Source: Rubripirellula obstinata (GTDB taxonomy: Bacteria > Planctomycetota > Planctomycetia > Pirellulales > Pirellulaceae). Taken from it: 33,563 bases of DNA. The stretch covers positions 1 to 33,563 of the forward strand of contig NZ_LWSK01000063.1 of the NCBI RefSeq assembly GCF_001642955.1, written 5' to 3'. The notes below the pieces were generated by a model that worked only from the letters and a program-made list of their open reading frames with translations, ran no database searches and was not told the origin of the DNA. How positions within the stretch are numbered: position 1 is the first letter of the stretch; each line of letters opens with the position of its first letter. The translations under genes were made by a program, and so were the position numbers. This document shows, piece after piece, positions 9,141-17,512 of this stretch.

Positions 9141-9240
9141 TTTTTTGACAATAATTTTTTTGTCTAAATTTCGTTGACATGGCGATTGGTTGCGATCGTG
9201 TTGTGGGGGTGATTTAGACAAAAAAATTGTTGTCAAAAAA
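9141..9240. repeat. AT-rich long inverted repeat, family H
   Basis: Arms of 29 bases at 9141-9169 and 9212-9240 match at 28 positions; the 42-base spacer is mixed sequence. Each arm carries runs of T or A and the word TTGTCTAAAT or its complement. On neither strand is the stem followed by the U-run order of an intrinsic terminator. The base composition is unlike its neighbours, which suggests a small inserted element. Confidence 0.8.
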
Positions 9241-9298
9241 TTGGGTGCTTGGTCTTTTCGTACGGGAGGAGAAGGGGAGCAGGATTGAAAGCAGGCTT

Positions 9299-10312
9299 TT
9301 AAATCGGCAGCACCCAGCATGCACTGCCGACATCTAAGTCCAAAGCTTGAGCAGCGGATGATGCAATGCTCACTTCGTCACCGATGGAAACGACGGAGGT
9401 CAACGTACTGGTGAAACCGTCTTTGTCGCTGACCAAGATCACGCGATCTGATTCTTTAGAAAGCTTGTCGATGACGCTTGCGACGGTTACGGATTGTGTT
9501 CTTTGCACCGCCTTGATCTTGTCGGTTTCGCAGCTCACGACTGGGCCTCCGTCGAAGATGTCGATTTGGTCGGTCTCTGCGAATCCTTCTTTTTGCAGCA
9601 TCGCCAGGGCGGGTTTGGTTTCAGGGTGAACCTGGCCGATCGCTGCTCGGACTTCGGCGGGCAACAGGTCCGCGTAGATCGGATATTGAGGCATCATCTC
9701 TTCGATGAACTGCTTTGATACCGTTGAAAGAGTATCGGCAACGGCGAAGTTCACTGGAATGAAGCGACTGGTGACGGCTTCCCAGAACGGAACCGTGCCA
9801 TCGGATAGAGCCAGACCTCGCATTTCTGCGATCACTCGATCAGCAAATCGATGCCGCATCCCAGCGATCAGGGCGAACCGGGCAAGCGACAACCAACGCC
9901 CGCGTCCGTCGCCGCGACAACGTTGTCGTAAAAACAAGCTGCCGATTTCCGTGGGACCGTCATGCGTTCGCTGCAATTCCAAACGCTCGCGAGTTTGTCC
10001 AACCCCCAGTTGTTCGCTGCGATGCTGCGAAACGACTCGCTGGTAAACATAGAACGGTTGGTAGCCACCGGTTTTGGCGTAGACGGTCGATGTGCCGACG
10101 ATCTGCCCCGATTCTGGTTCGACCATGACCAGGACAAACGGTTCGCCGCGCGGCGACATGCCGCGACGACTGAACGCAAAAACGGATTGTTCGACGCGAT
10201 CGAGTAGTTGATCGCGGTCAAGTTGCAGCGATGTCAGCCCCTGAGTCGCCAAGGCAACCAAACTGCAAAGCGAATCCAAGTCGGATGTGCGTACGGCTCG
10301 AACAATCCACAT
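9299..10312 (-). CDS. astA: Arginine/ornithine N-succinyltransferase
   Basis: 337 aa, near the E. coli AstA length (about 344). It transfers succinyl from succinyl-CoA to the alpha-amino group of arginine (or ornithine), the first step of the AST catabolic pathway. Family hallmarks include the opening IVRAVRTSDLDSL, GLTSL, VIAEMRG, FWEAV, MPQYPIY, IGQVHPET and IDIFDGGP. It is the last gene of a three-gene operon, 11 bases after the aminotransferase gene. AstB, AstD and AstE genes are not in the window. Confidence 0.93.
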   Translation of the reverse strand: MWIVRAVRTSDLDSLCSLVALATQGLTSLQLDRDQLLDRVEQSVFAFSRRGMSPRGEPFVLVMVEPESGQIVGTSTVYAKTGGYQPFYVYQRVVSQHRSEQLGVGQTRERLELQRTHDGPTEIGSLFLRQRCRGDGRGRWLSLARFALIAGMRHRFADRVIAEMRGLALSDGTVPFWEAVTSRFIPVNFAVADTLSTVSKQFIEEMMPQYPIYADLLPAEVRAAIGQVHPETKPALAMLQKEGFAETDQIDIFDGGPVVSCETDKIKAVQRTQSVTVASVIDKLSKESDRVILVSDKDGFTSTLTSVVSIGDEVSIASSAAQALDLDVGSACWVLPI

Positions 10313-10323
10313 GGGCGTCTCCT

Positions 10324-11835
10324 TTAGCTGATCAAACCTGCAAACTTCTGCAACGATTGATCCAACAACTCGATCGCTGCATCAATGTGATCGTTGGTCG
10401 TGATCGCAGGCGGTGGTAGGAAACGAATTCGCACTGGATCAGCGCCGCAGACGAAACCGAGGATACCGATTTCGTACATCGTTTCCATCAGCGTTTTGGC
10501 CTGATCAAAACTGCCATCGCCAGGCGTGAATGCGATCATCATGCCCTCGCCATAGGGACCGCGAATCAGGTCGGGATACTTTTGCTGTAGCGATTCGAGA
10601 CGTGACACAAAGTATTCATGGCGGGCCATGTTTTGACTGTTCTCGCCAAAGCACTCCGCTTCATCGAGTAGGTCCAGCATCTTTAAGCCGCACGAAATCA
10701 TTGAGGACGAACCGGTGAAGGTCTGGCTGAGGATCGGTCCTTTGGGTTTGAACTTTTCGCCAAACAGCGTGACGCAAACTTGCGTGATTTTGCCGACGGT
10801 GACGATGTCCGCAAACTCATCCAGACCGTAATGTTGGAACGCAAAGGGTCGCGACGTTCGCGAAAACGATTGCACTTCGTCAAAGATGATCGGCACGCCG
10901 GCTTCACGCAGTGGTTCGCAGAGTGCACGAAAGAATTCGTGGCTGCCGCCGTAGTAACCGCCTTCACCGGCGATCGGCTCCGCCCAAAACGCGGCGTAAC
11001 GTCCGGGGTGACGATCCAACAATCGTTTCAATTCGTCCACCGCCCAACGCTGACTCTTCGCGGGACTGTGCGGGTCCAAGAACGGCAGGTAATCAACATC
11101 GATCGTCAATGGCAATCCCATGCGATAGTTGGGGCGATCGGTCAGCGCCGCAAGAGCCAAGGTTCGCCCAGCGAACGCGTTGTCAAAGGCAATGATCCGA
11201 TCAGCTTTGCCGTCGTGATTCGTGGACTGCCCACCTTGCTTCAAGGCTTGCCCAACGTGCTTCAAAGACTGATAGTGCATCGCAATTTTCAGCGCGTTCT
11301 CATTCGCCATCGCTCCGCTGGTCGACAACAAACAGTGTTGCAAGTTGGCACCACTTTCGCACGCCAGCTTCACCATTCGTTCGCTCATCGTCAAACTTGG
11401 TGGATGCTGTTGCAGATTACCCTGCATCACCGTGTCTTCGATGGCCGCGTCGATCGCCGCATCAACCATCGACGCGTGCGAGTGCCCCGAACCGTGGACA
11501 CCGATGCCGCCGATGAAATCCAGTTTGACGCTGCCGTCGGCGAGTTCGACGAAGGGGCCGTTGCCAAGACCCGCCGACAGGTAAGGCCAAAACGTCGCAC
11601 CACCGCGAGCTTTACCAAAACGATCGAGCATTTTCTGATTTGCATCTGCCGCAGCCGCACCGGTGGGCCGAACGTCGGTCAATTTGGATTGGTGATCCGC
11701 CAATGCTTCGGCGATCAACTGACGTGCTTGAGCGATTCGCGGATCCGCGCGAAAGGCGTCCGACTGCAAGGGAGTTTCAGGATGGGCGGCCACGAACAAG
11801 TGTCTCCGTTGGTGAGTGATGATTGTGTCCTTCAT
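10324..11835 (-). CDS. Class III PLP-dependent aminotransferase
   Basis: 503 aa fold-type I omega-aminotransferase. K349 in VGKITQVC is the likely Schiff-base lysine, and D319-E320 in IIFDEVQ bind the cofactor. EPIAGEGG (286-293) and GAMANENALK (174-183) are also typical. The GK-x-TQVC context is closer to L-lysine 6-transaminase than to AstC/ArgD, where the lysine usually sits in an AKALGGG-like motif. Next to astA the plausible substrates are succinylornithine, ornithine or lysine; the sequence alone does not decide. The N-terminus carries about 50 extra residues. Confidence 0.9.
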   Translation of the reverse strand: MKDTIITHQRRHLFVAAHPETPLQSDAFRADPRIAQARQLIAEALADHQSKLTDVRPTGAAAADANQKMLDRFGKARGGATFWPYLSAGLGNGPFVELADGSVKLDFIGGIGVHGSGHSHASMVDAAIDAAIEDTVMQGNLQQHPPSLTMSERMVKLACESGANLQHCLLSTSGAMANENALKIAMHYQSLKHVGQALKQGGQSTNHDGKADRIIAFDNAFAGRTLALAALTDRPNYRMGLPLTIDVDYLPFLDPHSPAKSQRWAVDELKRLLDRHPGRYAAFWAEPIAGEGGYYGGSHEFFRALCEPLREAGVPIIFDEVQSFSRTSRPFAFQHYGLDEFADIVTVGKITQVCVTLFGEKFKPKGPILSQTFTGSSSMISCGLKMLDLLDEAECFGENSQNMARHEYFVSRLESLQQKYPDLIRGPYGEGMMIAFTPGDGSFDQAKTLMETMYEIGILGFVCGADPVRIRFLPPPAITTNDHIDAAIELLDQSLQKFAGLIS

Positions 11836-11859
11836 AGTAACGTGCGAACGGTTTTAGGT

Positions 11860-13077
11860 TCAGTCCGCGGCAGCCAACAGCACCGAAAGCATCGTTTGCA
11901 CCGCCGACGTTGCCAGCGAATCGGCGATCATGAATTCATCGGGACTGTGCAGATTTCCGCCGCACACGCCCATGGTATCGATGTTCGGCAATCCCCAGGC
12001 GGCCAGTTTGGAACCGTCACAGGCACCGCCGGTGTCCTGCCAGCGAACCGCTGGTTGGCCCGCCAACGATGCTGCCTTTTCGACAACCTGCTGAATCCGA
12101 CCAATCCGAGCATCGACTCGTTTGGGCGGACAATGAAACTCGCCAAGCGTTTTGACGACGTATCCATCACCCGAAAAATCTTCGGCAATGCTTTCCAGTT
12201 CTGATTCGACCTTCAACTGGGCGTCACGATCGATCACGCGAACGTTTAGCTTTGCCGTCGCGTGGTCGGGAACTCGGTTCAGGGCTCCGCCACCGCAGAT
12301 ATTTCCAACGTTGATCGTGACGCCTTCGCTGGGGTGATGATGTTTCTGCAATCGCTGGATCACTTCAGCCAGTCGAACGATTGCGTTGCGGCCCATTTCA
12401 GGGTTGCGCCCCGCATGAGCACTCTTGCCGCGAACGACGATTGAAAAGTTCCCCGATCCTTTGCGGTTTGCCACCAACGATCCGTCGGGCAGCGATGGCT
12501 CGAACAGCAATGCTGATCCGAATTGGGGACATAATTCTTTGATCAGCGCCGCGGATGCCGTGGATCCGATTTCTTCATCGGGGTTCAACAGAATCGATAG
12601 CCCGATGTCGTCTAGCAATCCAAACTTCAACATTGCCTCGACCGCCAAGGCGATGACCGCAATGCCGCCTTTGGCATCGGCGACGCCTGGGCCGACCAGC
12701 CGCTGCTGCATCGACGTTGGGTCTTGATGGAGCCGACACGTCGATGGCTCGGTTCCCGCCGGATAAACGGTGTCGTAATGGATCATCAGCAGCACTCGCT
12801 TGGCCTTGGCAGCACCCGGGTGGTGATGCCACAGCAGCGCGGGACCGGTCGGTGCGCGGTCCCAATCTTCGCTGTCGCCTAAAAGTCGTAGATCCGGCAA
12901 ATCGACTCTTTCAAATTCGACACCAAAGCTGGCAAAGTCCGTCGCGAGCGTGTCAGCCATCTGAACCAGATTCGCCTGATCCATGGACCACGAATTTTGA
13001 TCGCACCAAGCCATCAAGCGTTCCAATGCGGGCTGTTGTTGATCCAGAATCCACTGCGTCGCTGTTTCGGTGTTCAT
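11860..13077 (-). CDS. M20-family metallopeptidase (CPG2/ArgE/DapE-like amidohydrolase)
   Basis: 405 aa from ATG 13077; an upstream TTG at 13110 is less likely. Predicted zinc ligands are H100 (MIHYDTV), D134 (GVADAKGG), E169 (NPDEEIGS), E193 (FEP) and H377 (NLHSPDEF), with D102 and E168 catalytic. The dimerisation domain insert (about 205-310) is present. M20 enzymes cleave N-acyl amino acids or peptides. As first gene of an operon with an aminotransferase and AstA, it may remove succinyl or acetyl groups and so stand in for AstE; that is inference. No signal peptide, so cytoplasmic. Confidence 0.9.
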   Translation of the reverse strand: MNTETATQWILDQQQPALERLMAWCDQNSWSMDQANLVQMADTLATDFASFGVEFERVDLPDLRLLGDSEDWDRAPTGPALLWHHHPGAAKAKRVLLMIHYDTVYPAGTEPSTCRLHQDPTSMQQRLVGPGVADAKGGIAVIALAVEAMLKFGLLDDIGLSILLNPDEEIGSTASAALIKELCPQFGSALLFEPSLPDGSLVANRKGSGNFSIVVRGKSAHAGRNPEMGRNAIVRLAEVIQRLQKHHHPSEGVTINVGNICGGGALNRVPDHATAKLNVRVIDRDAQLKVESELESIAEDFSGDGYVVKTLGEFHCPPKRVDARIGRIQQVVEKAASLAGQPAVRWQDTGGACDGSKLAAWGLPNIDTMGVCGGNLHSPDEFMIADSLATSAVQTMLSVLLAAAD

Positions 13078-13210
13078 TGCGTTCACGAAAGATCTCGTTT
13101 TGTTGGGCAATCGGGTTCAAAGCAAAGGGATTCTGCGCCAGCCGGATTGTGTTAAGCTGCGTTTTGACGACGCACCCGACAAAAGTGCGAAGTGACGATG
13201 CAGGGACTTG

Positions 13211-13275
13211 ATGGTAACCCGAAAGCGTAAGCGAGGGATGGCCGCAGATCCCTTGCTTACGCAGCGGGTTACCAT
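13211..13275. repeat. Palindromic repeat, family G
   Basis: Near-perfect inverted repeat: the left arm starts ATGGTAACCCG at 13211 and the right arm ends CGGGTTACCAT at 13275, with GCGTAAGC..GCTTACGC inside. It lies in the divergent gap between the M20 gene and the membrane-protein gene. A TTG start at 13275 overlaps its end, which argues for the ATG at 13359 as the true start. Confidence 0.8.
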
Positions 13276-13358
13276 TGTCGGACGCGTCTTTGACAGACGA
13301 GCGACGTTATCATTTTGTTCAATTTCAACCGGACCTACAGGCCCGAGCGCCCGCATCG

Positions 13359-15089
13359 ATGAGCGATTTCCTGCTCTATTACAGCCGACCCAACCCCACG
13401 ACGTGGGTCTACATGTCGTCGTTTTTAACGATCGGGTTGTTCTTTGTGTTTCGTCGTTTCTGGAGCATTCGTAACCTCGACATTTTCCTGCTGATTTTAC
13501 TGGCTCCGGGGCTGCTGATCGTACACGAAGGATATCGCCAACAGCTCGCTCAGTCGGAATCGTTGGCGGCTCAGCAAGTTGAAGAAGCTGCAGCACGAGA
13601 AGATGACAGTCAGGCATCGAAGAATTCGTCTGCGGTTTTGTCTAGCGACGTCTTAGGAGCTGTCCCGAAACAACTTCAGTATTTGGCGATATCTGCCGTA
13701 GCTGGGCCCGCCAGGGTTCAGTCGTTTATCGCTCCTGATGGTCTGAACCCTGGCGGGCCCAGCTACGGGAAATCCGAGAAGCGATTTCGTGAAAGTTCCC
13801 TAACCAGCGGTCTGCCGATTCTCGCACTGGTCGATCAAACACTGGTCAATGAAACACTGGTCAATCAAACACTGGTCAATGAAACCGGGGGCAACGAAGA
13901 CCGCAACAACGACAACCTAGCCGTTGCCGATCCAGCCGCTGAACCATCATTGGAATCTGAACAAGAAGCCAAGCGAATCACTCCGCTTGAAATCCAGCGA
14001 GTTGGATTTGTTTACCTGTTCATCGTCGAAGCATTGATTCTGTTGCGATTAATGTTGGACCCATTAATGGTCCGTCGTCCGCTCTTGGACCCCAATTTAA
14101 CCAGCGGCGGTTTGACGTTCATTGGCATTTCCATGTTCATCTTTATGATGGCGAACGTGGTCAACAGCGATTCACGGATTCAAGTAACGCAAGGTCCCGC
14201 GCTTGGGCCTGGATACGCGATGATGAACATGTTGCCCGCAATCCCAACGCGGCCAATCAGCGATGCACCGGGCGGCGTATCACCACCAATGTCGTCGGAG
14301 TTGACTCCGTCGCAGCGAAACCTGGCCCGCATCGCCAAGACGCTTGCCATCGCGGCTCAACTTGCAATCGTCATCGGCATCGTGTTGATCGCGAATCGTC
14401 ACTTTGGCAATCTGCAAGCCGGTGTCGGCTGCGCGACGTTGTATTTGATGCTGCCCTACACAGCACAAATGACCGGCCGTGTCGATCACGTTGTTCCAGC
14501 GGCGCTTTTATTGTGGGCGATTCTTAGCTATCGGCGTCCGATGATCGCGGGCGTTTTCATGGGCCTGGCTTGCGGCTTGGTCTATTACCCGTTGTTCTTA
14601 CTGCCGCTTTGGTTCAGTTTCTATTGGCAGCGAGGTGCCCGCGGATTCTTGATCAGCGTGACTGCGATGTTGGCGTTGCTGATTGTTTGTTTGTCGTTCG
14701 ATGACAGCTTGACCATCACTGAACACTTGCAGCGAATGTTTGGTGTTTTGAATCCGAATAAGGACGCCAGCGAACTGCGAGGGTTCTGGGCGTTGGGGTT
14801 GGATCCGATTTGGCGTTTGCCCGTCATCGTTGCGTTTGTGATTCTGTGCGTGTTCTTCGCGATTTGGCCCGCTCAAAAGAACCTTGCCACGCTGCTTAGC
14901 GGGTCTGCCGCGGTGATGGTGGCGGCGCAGTTTTGGCATGGCTACGGCGGTGGTCTGTATATCGCATGGTTCTTGCCATTGTTGCTGTTGACCATTTTCC
15001 GCCCCAACCTGCAAGATCGTGTTGCCACCAAAGTGGTCTCGATCCGCGGTGACCAACGTGCTGGCCGGAGTACCGTTAGCCTTGACTAA
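13359..15089 (+). CDS. Polytopic membrane protein of unknown function
   Basis: 576 aa from ATG 13359. Two N-terminal membrane spans (about 18-32 and 40-60) are followed by a long low-complexity hydrophilic loop (about 65-215), then about ten more spans, giving a layout reminiscent of GT-C glycosyltransferases or other integral enzymes. A possible RVDH motif lies in the region after TM6. The loop contains a complete family B palindrome (13696-13768) read in frame and four copies of a 15-base tandem repeat (13827-13886) encoding TLVNE/Q. It overlaps the following MutS-like gene, so the two are probably cotranscribed. Function not recognised. Confidence 0.85.
   Translation: MSDFLLYYSRPNPTTWVYMSSFLTIGLFFVFRRFWSIRNLDIFLLILLAPGLLIVHEGYRQQLAQSESLAAQQVEEAAAREDDSQASKNSSAVLSSDVLGAVPKQLQYLAISAVAGPARVQSFIAPDGLNPGGPSYGKSEKRFRESSLTSGLPILALVDQTLVNETLVNQTLVNETGGNEDRNNDNLAVADPAAEPSLESEQEAKRITPLEIQRVGFVYLFIVEALILLRLMLDPLMVRRPLLDPNLTSGGLTFIGISMFIFMMANVVNSDSRIQVTQGPALGPGYAMMNMLPAIPTRPISDAPGGVSPPMSSELTPSQRNLARIAKTLAIAAQLAIVIGIVLIANRHFGNLQAGVGCATLYLMLPYTAQMTGRVDHVVPAALLLWAILSYRRPMIAGVFMGLACGLVYYPLFLLPLWFSFYWQRGARGFLISVTAMLALLIVCLSFDDSLTITEHLQRMFGVLNPNKDASELRGFWALGLDPIWRLPVIVAFVILCVFFAIWPAQKNLATLLSGSAAVMVAAQFWHGYGGGLYIAWFLPLLLLTIFRPNLQDRVATKVVSIRGDQRAGRSTVSLD
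13696..13768. repeat. Palindromic repeat, family B, inside a coding sequence
   Basis: Perfect 26-base arms at 13696-13721 and 13743-13768 with a 21-base spacer. The arm is of the type CCGTAGCTGGGCCCGCC plus AGGGTTCAG. The same element lies between genes at 24793-24863 and as a half copy at 33449-33476. Here the frame stays open through it. Confidence 0.9.
13827..13886 (+). repeat. 15-base tandem repeat, four copies, in frame
   Basis: Four successive units of the form CTGGTCAATGAAACA with few substitutions, encoding TLVN(E/Q) repeats in the extramembrane loop of the membrane protein. A multiple of three keeps the frame, so the copy number could vary without breaking the gene. Confidence 0.85.
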
Positions 15090-17028
15090 GCTCGCTTCCG
15101 CGTCGGATCACAACGCCGCAAAAGATCGTTATCAGGCATTACTTGGCGACATTGACCAACAAGTCGCTCAGTTGGAATCCAAAGACAGTTTGCTGGGCAA
15201 AGTCCGCGTGGCTTTGGTGCTTGCGGCGATCGTTTTCTGGGTCGCCAGTCTTGGTGAAAACGGCGTGACCGGTGCCGGATGGATCGGGTCGGTTCTGTTT
15301 GCACTGTTTTACGTCGCCGCGGGCATTAACGAACCCGTACGCGATTCGATGAAGCAGTTGCGGCGAAATAGCAGCGTCATCGGACGATTGATCGCCAGGC
15401 TTGATCGCGATTGGGACCGTCTGGCGACTTTGCGATTGACGTCACAACTGGCTGAGGTGGAATTGACTGACCATCGCCGCGACACCGCCAGCGATCTTGA
15501 TTTACTGGGCAAGGCTTCGTTGTTTCACTTGACGTCGATGACCGCGACCATGCCTGGCGTGCGGACATTGGCATCCTGGTTGGCTGGTCCGGCGATCGAG
15601 GCAACGGCTAAGGCGAGAAGCGAAGCCATCGATGCACTCGCGCCGCTGCGTGACCAACGGATTCGCTTCTACACGCTCGCCCGGCAGGTTGCCGAAAGCA
15701 CGGGTGATCCCGATCATTTTGTGGACTGGGCGACTGGTGAAACTTGGCTTTCCAAACGAGGTTGGTTGAAAGCTTGGTCACGAATGTCTTTGTGGCTTTC
15801 GATCGGCTTCATCGCCATGATCGTGGCCGGTGTCATGTTGATGGGCTCCCCAGCGATGACACGCATTGGCTTTGGCGGCGTGTTGGCGATCATCGTGATC
15901 AACATCATCATCACGACCGTGTTCCTGGGCCCCGCCCATCAAATTTTTTCGATCGCGATGGCGAATCGCCGCTTCGTCGATGACTTTATCGAATTGTTCT
16001 CAGCGGCCGATTGGCTGCCGAAGAACGATTCAAGCGGATCGCAAGAAGGCATGATCGCCAAGCTGCGGCGAGTGCTTTTTGACGACTCGCAAACCAGTGC
16101 CGTCGTCGGAATGCGTGATCTTGGCCGAGTCGCCCGCGCGGGTTCGCTTCGTCAATCCGCGGCAACGTTCCTGCTTTATCTGCCGCTGCAAGCACTGACG
16201 CTTTGGGACGTTCGTGTGCTAAATCGATTGGAACAGTGGCAATTGAAGTTTGGATCCGAAACGAAGGCTTGGTTTGAAGCATTGGGCGAATTGGAATCAC
16301 TGATGTCGCTGGCGGCGCTTAAGGATGATTACCCGTCTTGGACGCGGCCGACCTGGGTTGCCGATCCAGAGCAAGCCGTGATTCGCTCCAATTCGATCGG
16401 TCACCCGTTGTTGGCGGATGCGGACCGCGTGATCAACGACGTCACGATCGGTCCACCGGGCACCCTGTTGTTGGTAACCGGCAGCAACATGTCAGGCAAA
16501 AGTACGATGCTGCGAAGCGTGGGGTTAAACGTCGCCTTAGCAGGATGCGGCGCGCCGGTTTGTGCCGATCAATTTGAATTGGCTTCGACGGAACTGGCGA
16601 CCAGCATTCGAGTCAGCGATGACGTTAGCCAGGGCGTTTCGTTTTACATGGCGGAACTGAATCGCTTAAAAAGCGTCGTCGATCATGCACGCGAAATGGC
16701 AGCGATGAATGATCGCGTTTGTTTATTTTTATTAGATGAAATTTTGCAGGGAACCAATAGTCGTGAACGTCAGATCGCAGTGGTGCGAGTGCTGGATCAC
16801 TTGGTTCAATCCAAGGCGATCGGAGCGATCACAACGCACGATTTAGAACTGGCCGATGAACCCGCGATGCAATCAGCAGCGACGACCGTTCACTTCCGCG
16901 AAACCATCCGCCCCGACGCCGAAGGCAACGAACAAATGACGTTCGACTACAAAATGCGGCAAGGCGTTTCCCCCACAACCAATGCACTGCGGTTGCTGGA
17001 AATGGTCGGGCTGGGCGAAGAGTCTTAG
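15019..17028 (+). CDS. Membrane-anchored MutS-family ATPase
   Basis: 669 aa if started at GTG 15019; GTG 15049 and TTG 15082 are equally possible, the last giving only an 8-base overlap with the gene before. Counting from 15019, four hydrophobic segments lie at about 62-79, 87-103, 256-276 and 284-304. The MutS core includes the domain III start LDLLGKASLFHLTSMTATMPG (split by position 160-180). Walker A GSNMSGKST is at 488-496, Walker B LFLLDE at 569-574 and the switch TTHDLELAD near 605. The mismatch-recognition domain I of MutS is absent. Such membrane MutS relatives occur in several bacterial phyla; their role is not known to me. Cotranscription with the polytopic protein suggests a joint envelope function. 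Confidence 0.88.
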   Translation: MLPPKWSRSAVTNVLAGVPLALTKLASASDHNAAKDRYQALLGDIDQQVAQLESKDSLLGKVRVALVLAAIVFWVASLGENGVTGAGWIGSVLFALFYVAAGINEPVRDSMKQLRRNSSVIGRLIARLDRDWDRLATLRLTSQLAEVELTDHRRDTASDLDLLGKASLFHLTSMTATMPGVRTLASWLAGPAIEATAKARSEAIDALAPLRDQRIRFYTLARQVAESTGDPDHFVDWATGETWLSKRGWLKAWSRMSLWLSIGFIAMIVAGVMLMGSPAMTRIGFGGVLAIIVINIIITTVFLGPAHQIFSIAMANRRFVDDFIELFSAADWLPKNDSSGSQEGMIAKLRRVLFDDSQTSAVVGMRDLGRVARAGSLRQSAATFLLYLPLQALTLWDVRVLNRLEQWQLKFGSETKAWFEALGELESLMSLAALKDDYPSWTRPTWVADPEQAVIRSNSIGHPLLADADRVINDVTIGPPGTLLLVTGSNMSGKSTMLRSVGLNVALAGCGAPVCADQFELASTELATSIRVSDDVSQGVSFYMAELNRLKSVVDHAREMAAMNDRVCLFLLDEILQGTNSRERQIAVVRVLDHLVQSKAIGAITTHDLELADEPAMQSAATTVHFRETIRPDAEGNEQMTFDYKMRQGVSPTTNALRLLEMVGLGEES

Positions 17029-17150
17029 TTTCGGCTCATCCGACGGAAGCGTTCGCCGCACGAACGCCGAACAGTGGAACGCCAACAAGCGGCAGGGAAA
17101 AAACTCACGTCATTGACCAACATTCGCCTTTTCCCAAGCCATTTTGAGGA

Positions 17151-17235
17151 GGGCAAAAGATGGGGGGCAAAAAATGAAAATAGAGGGGATACAAATGAAG
17201 AACGGGTTTCCATCTTTTGCCCTTCATTTTTTGCC
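17151..17235. repeat. Shuffled inverted element, family I
   Basis: Two modules, GGGCAAAAGATGG (17151-17163) and GGCAAAAAATGA (17166-17177), recur inverted at 17210-17222 and 17224-17235. Their order is such that each can pair with its partner only in alternative, not simultaneous fully nested, hairpins. Confidence 0.7.
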
Positions 17236-17362
17236 AAATTCCGAATTTTATTCCTGGTGACTGGCTGCGTTCACCAACGCTTAGAAAACGACCGTCGGAT
17301 GAGCCCAATTAACGCATCAATGTTGGTACCGACCGTGGGAAAAATGAGTAGCGGGAAAATTG

Positions 17363-17426
17363 GTAGCGAAAGTCGCCAAGACTTTTGGTTTGTCGAGTTG
17401 CCGAAACTCTTGGCGAGTTTCGCTAC
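17363..17426. repeat. Inverted repeat, family F (copy 2)
   Basis: Arms of 26 bases at 17363-17388 and 17401-17426 with three mismatches. The right-arm complement starts GTAGCGAAACTCGCCAAGAG and matches the copy at 3204-3230 closely. Confidence 0.8.
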
Positions 17427-17512
17427 GCCACTTATTGTTCCGACGGTCCTAACCGACTTGGTTTGCTTTGCGACGTCTTCAAGCAGTCCATTGCCCGATC
17501 AAAAAAGCGTTA

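Larger units (their letters stand above)
17029..17512. other. Intergenic region with two repeat elements
   Basis: Convergent gap between the MutS-like gene and the LOG gene. It holds a GGCAAAA-rich inverted element (17151-17235) and an inverted repeat of family F (17363-17426). No gene is supported. Confidence 0.65.

Noticed and set aside
9141-9240. Intrinsic terminator for astA
   Set aside because: The stem is strong, but reading in the astA direction it is followed by A-rich then GC-containing sequence, not a U-run, so a classical terminator is not supported.
10780-12204. 474-aa open frame on the plus strand
   Set aside because: It lies antisense across the aminotransferase and M20 genes, whose motifs are intact. 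Its translation is rich in R, H, Q and V without any recognisable motif, as expected of a shadow frame.
13275-13358. TTG start at 13275 for the membrane protein
   Set aside because: It overlaps the end of palindrome G, and the first 28 residues are hydrophilic without family character; ATG 13359 directly precedes the first membrane span.
13827-13886. CRISPR-like array
   Set aside because: Units are 15 bases, directly adjacent with no spacers and in coding frame; this is a minisatellite.
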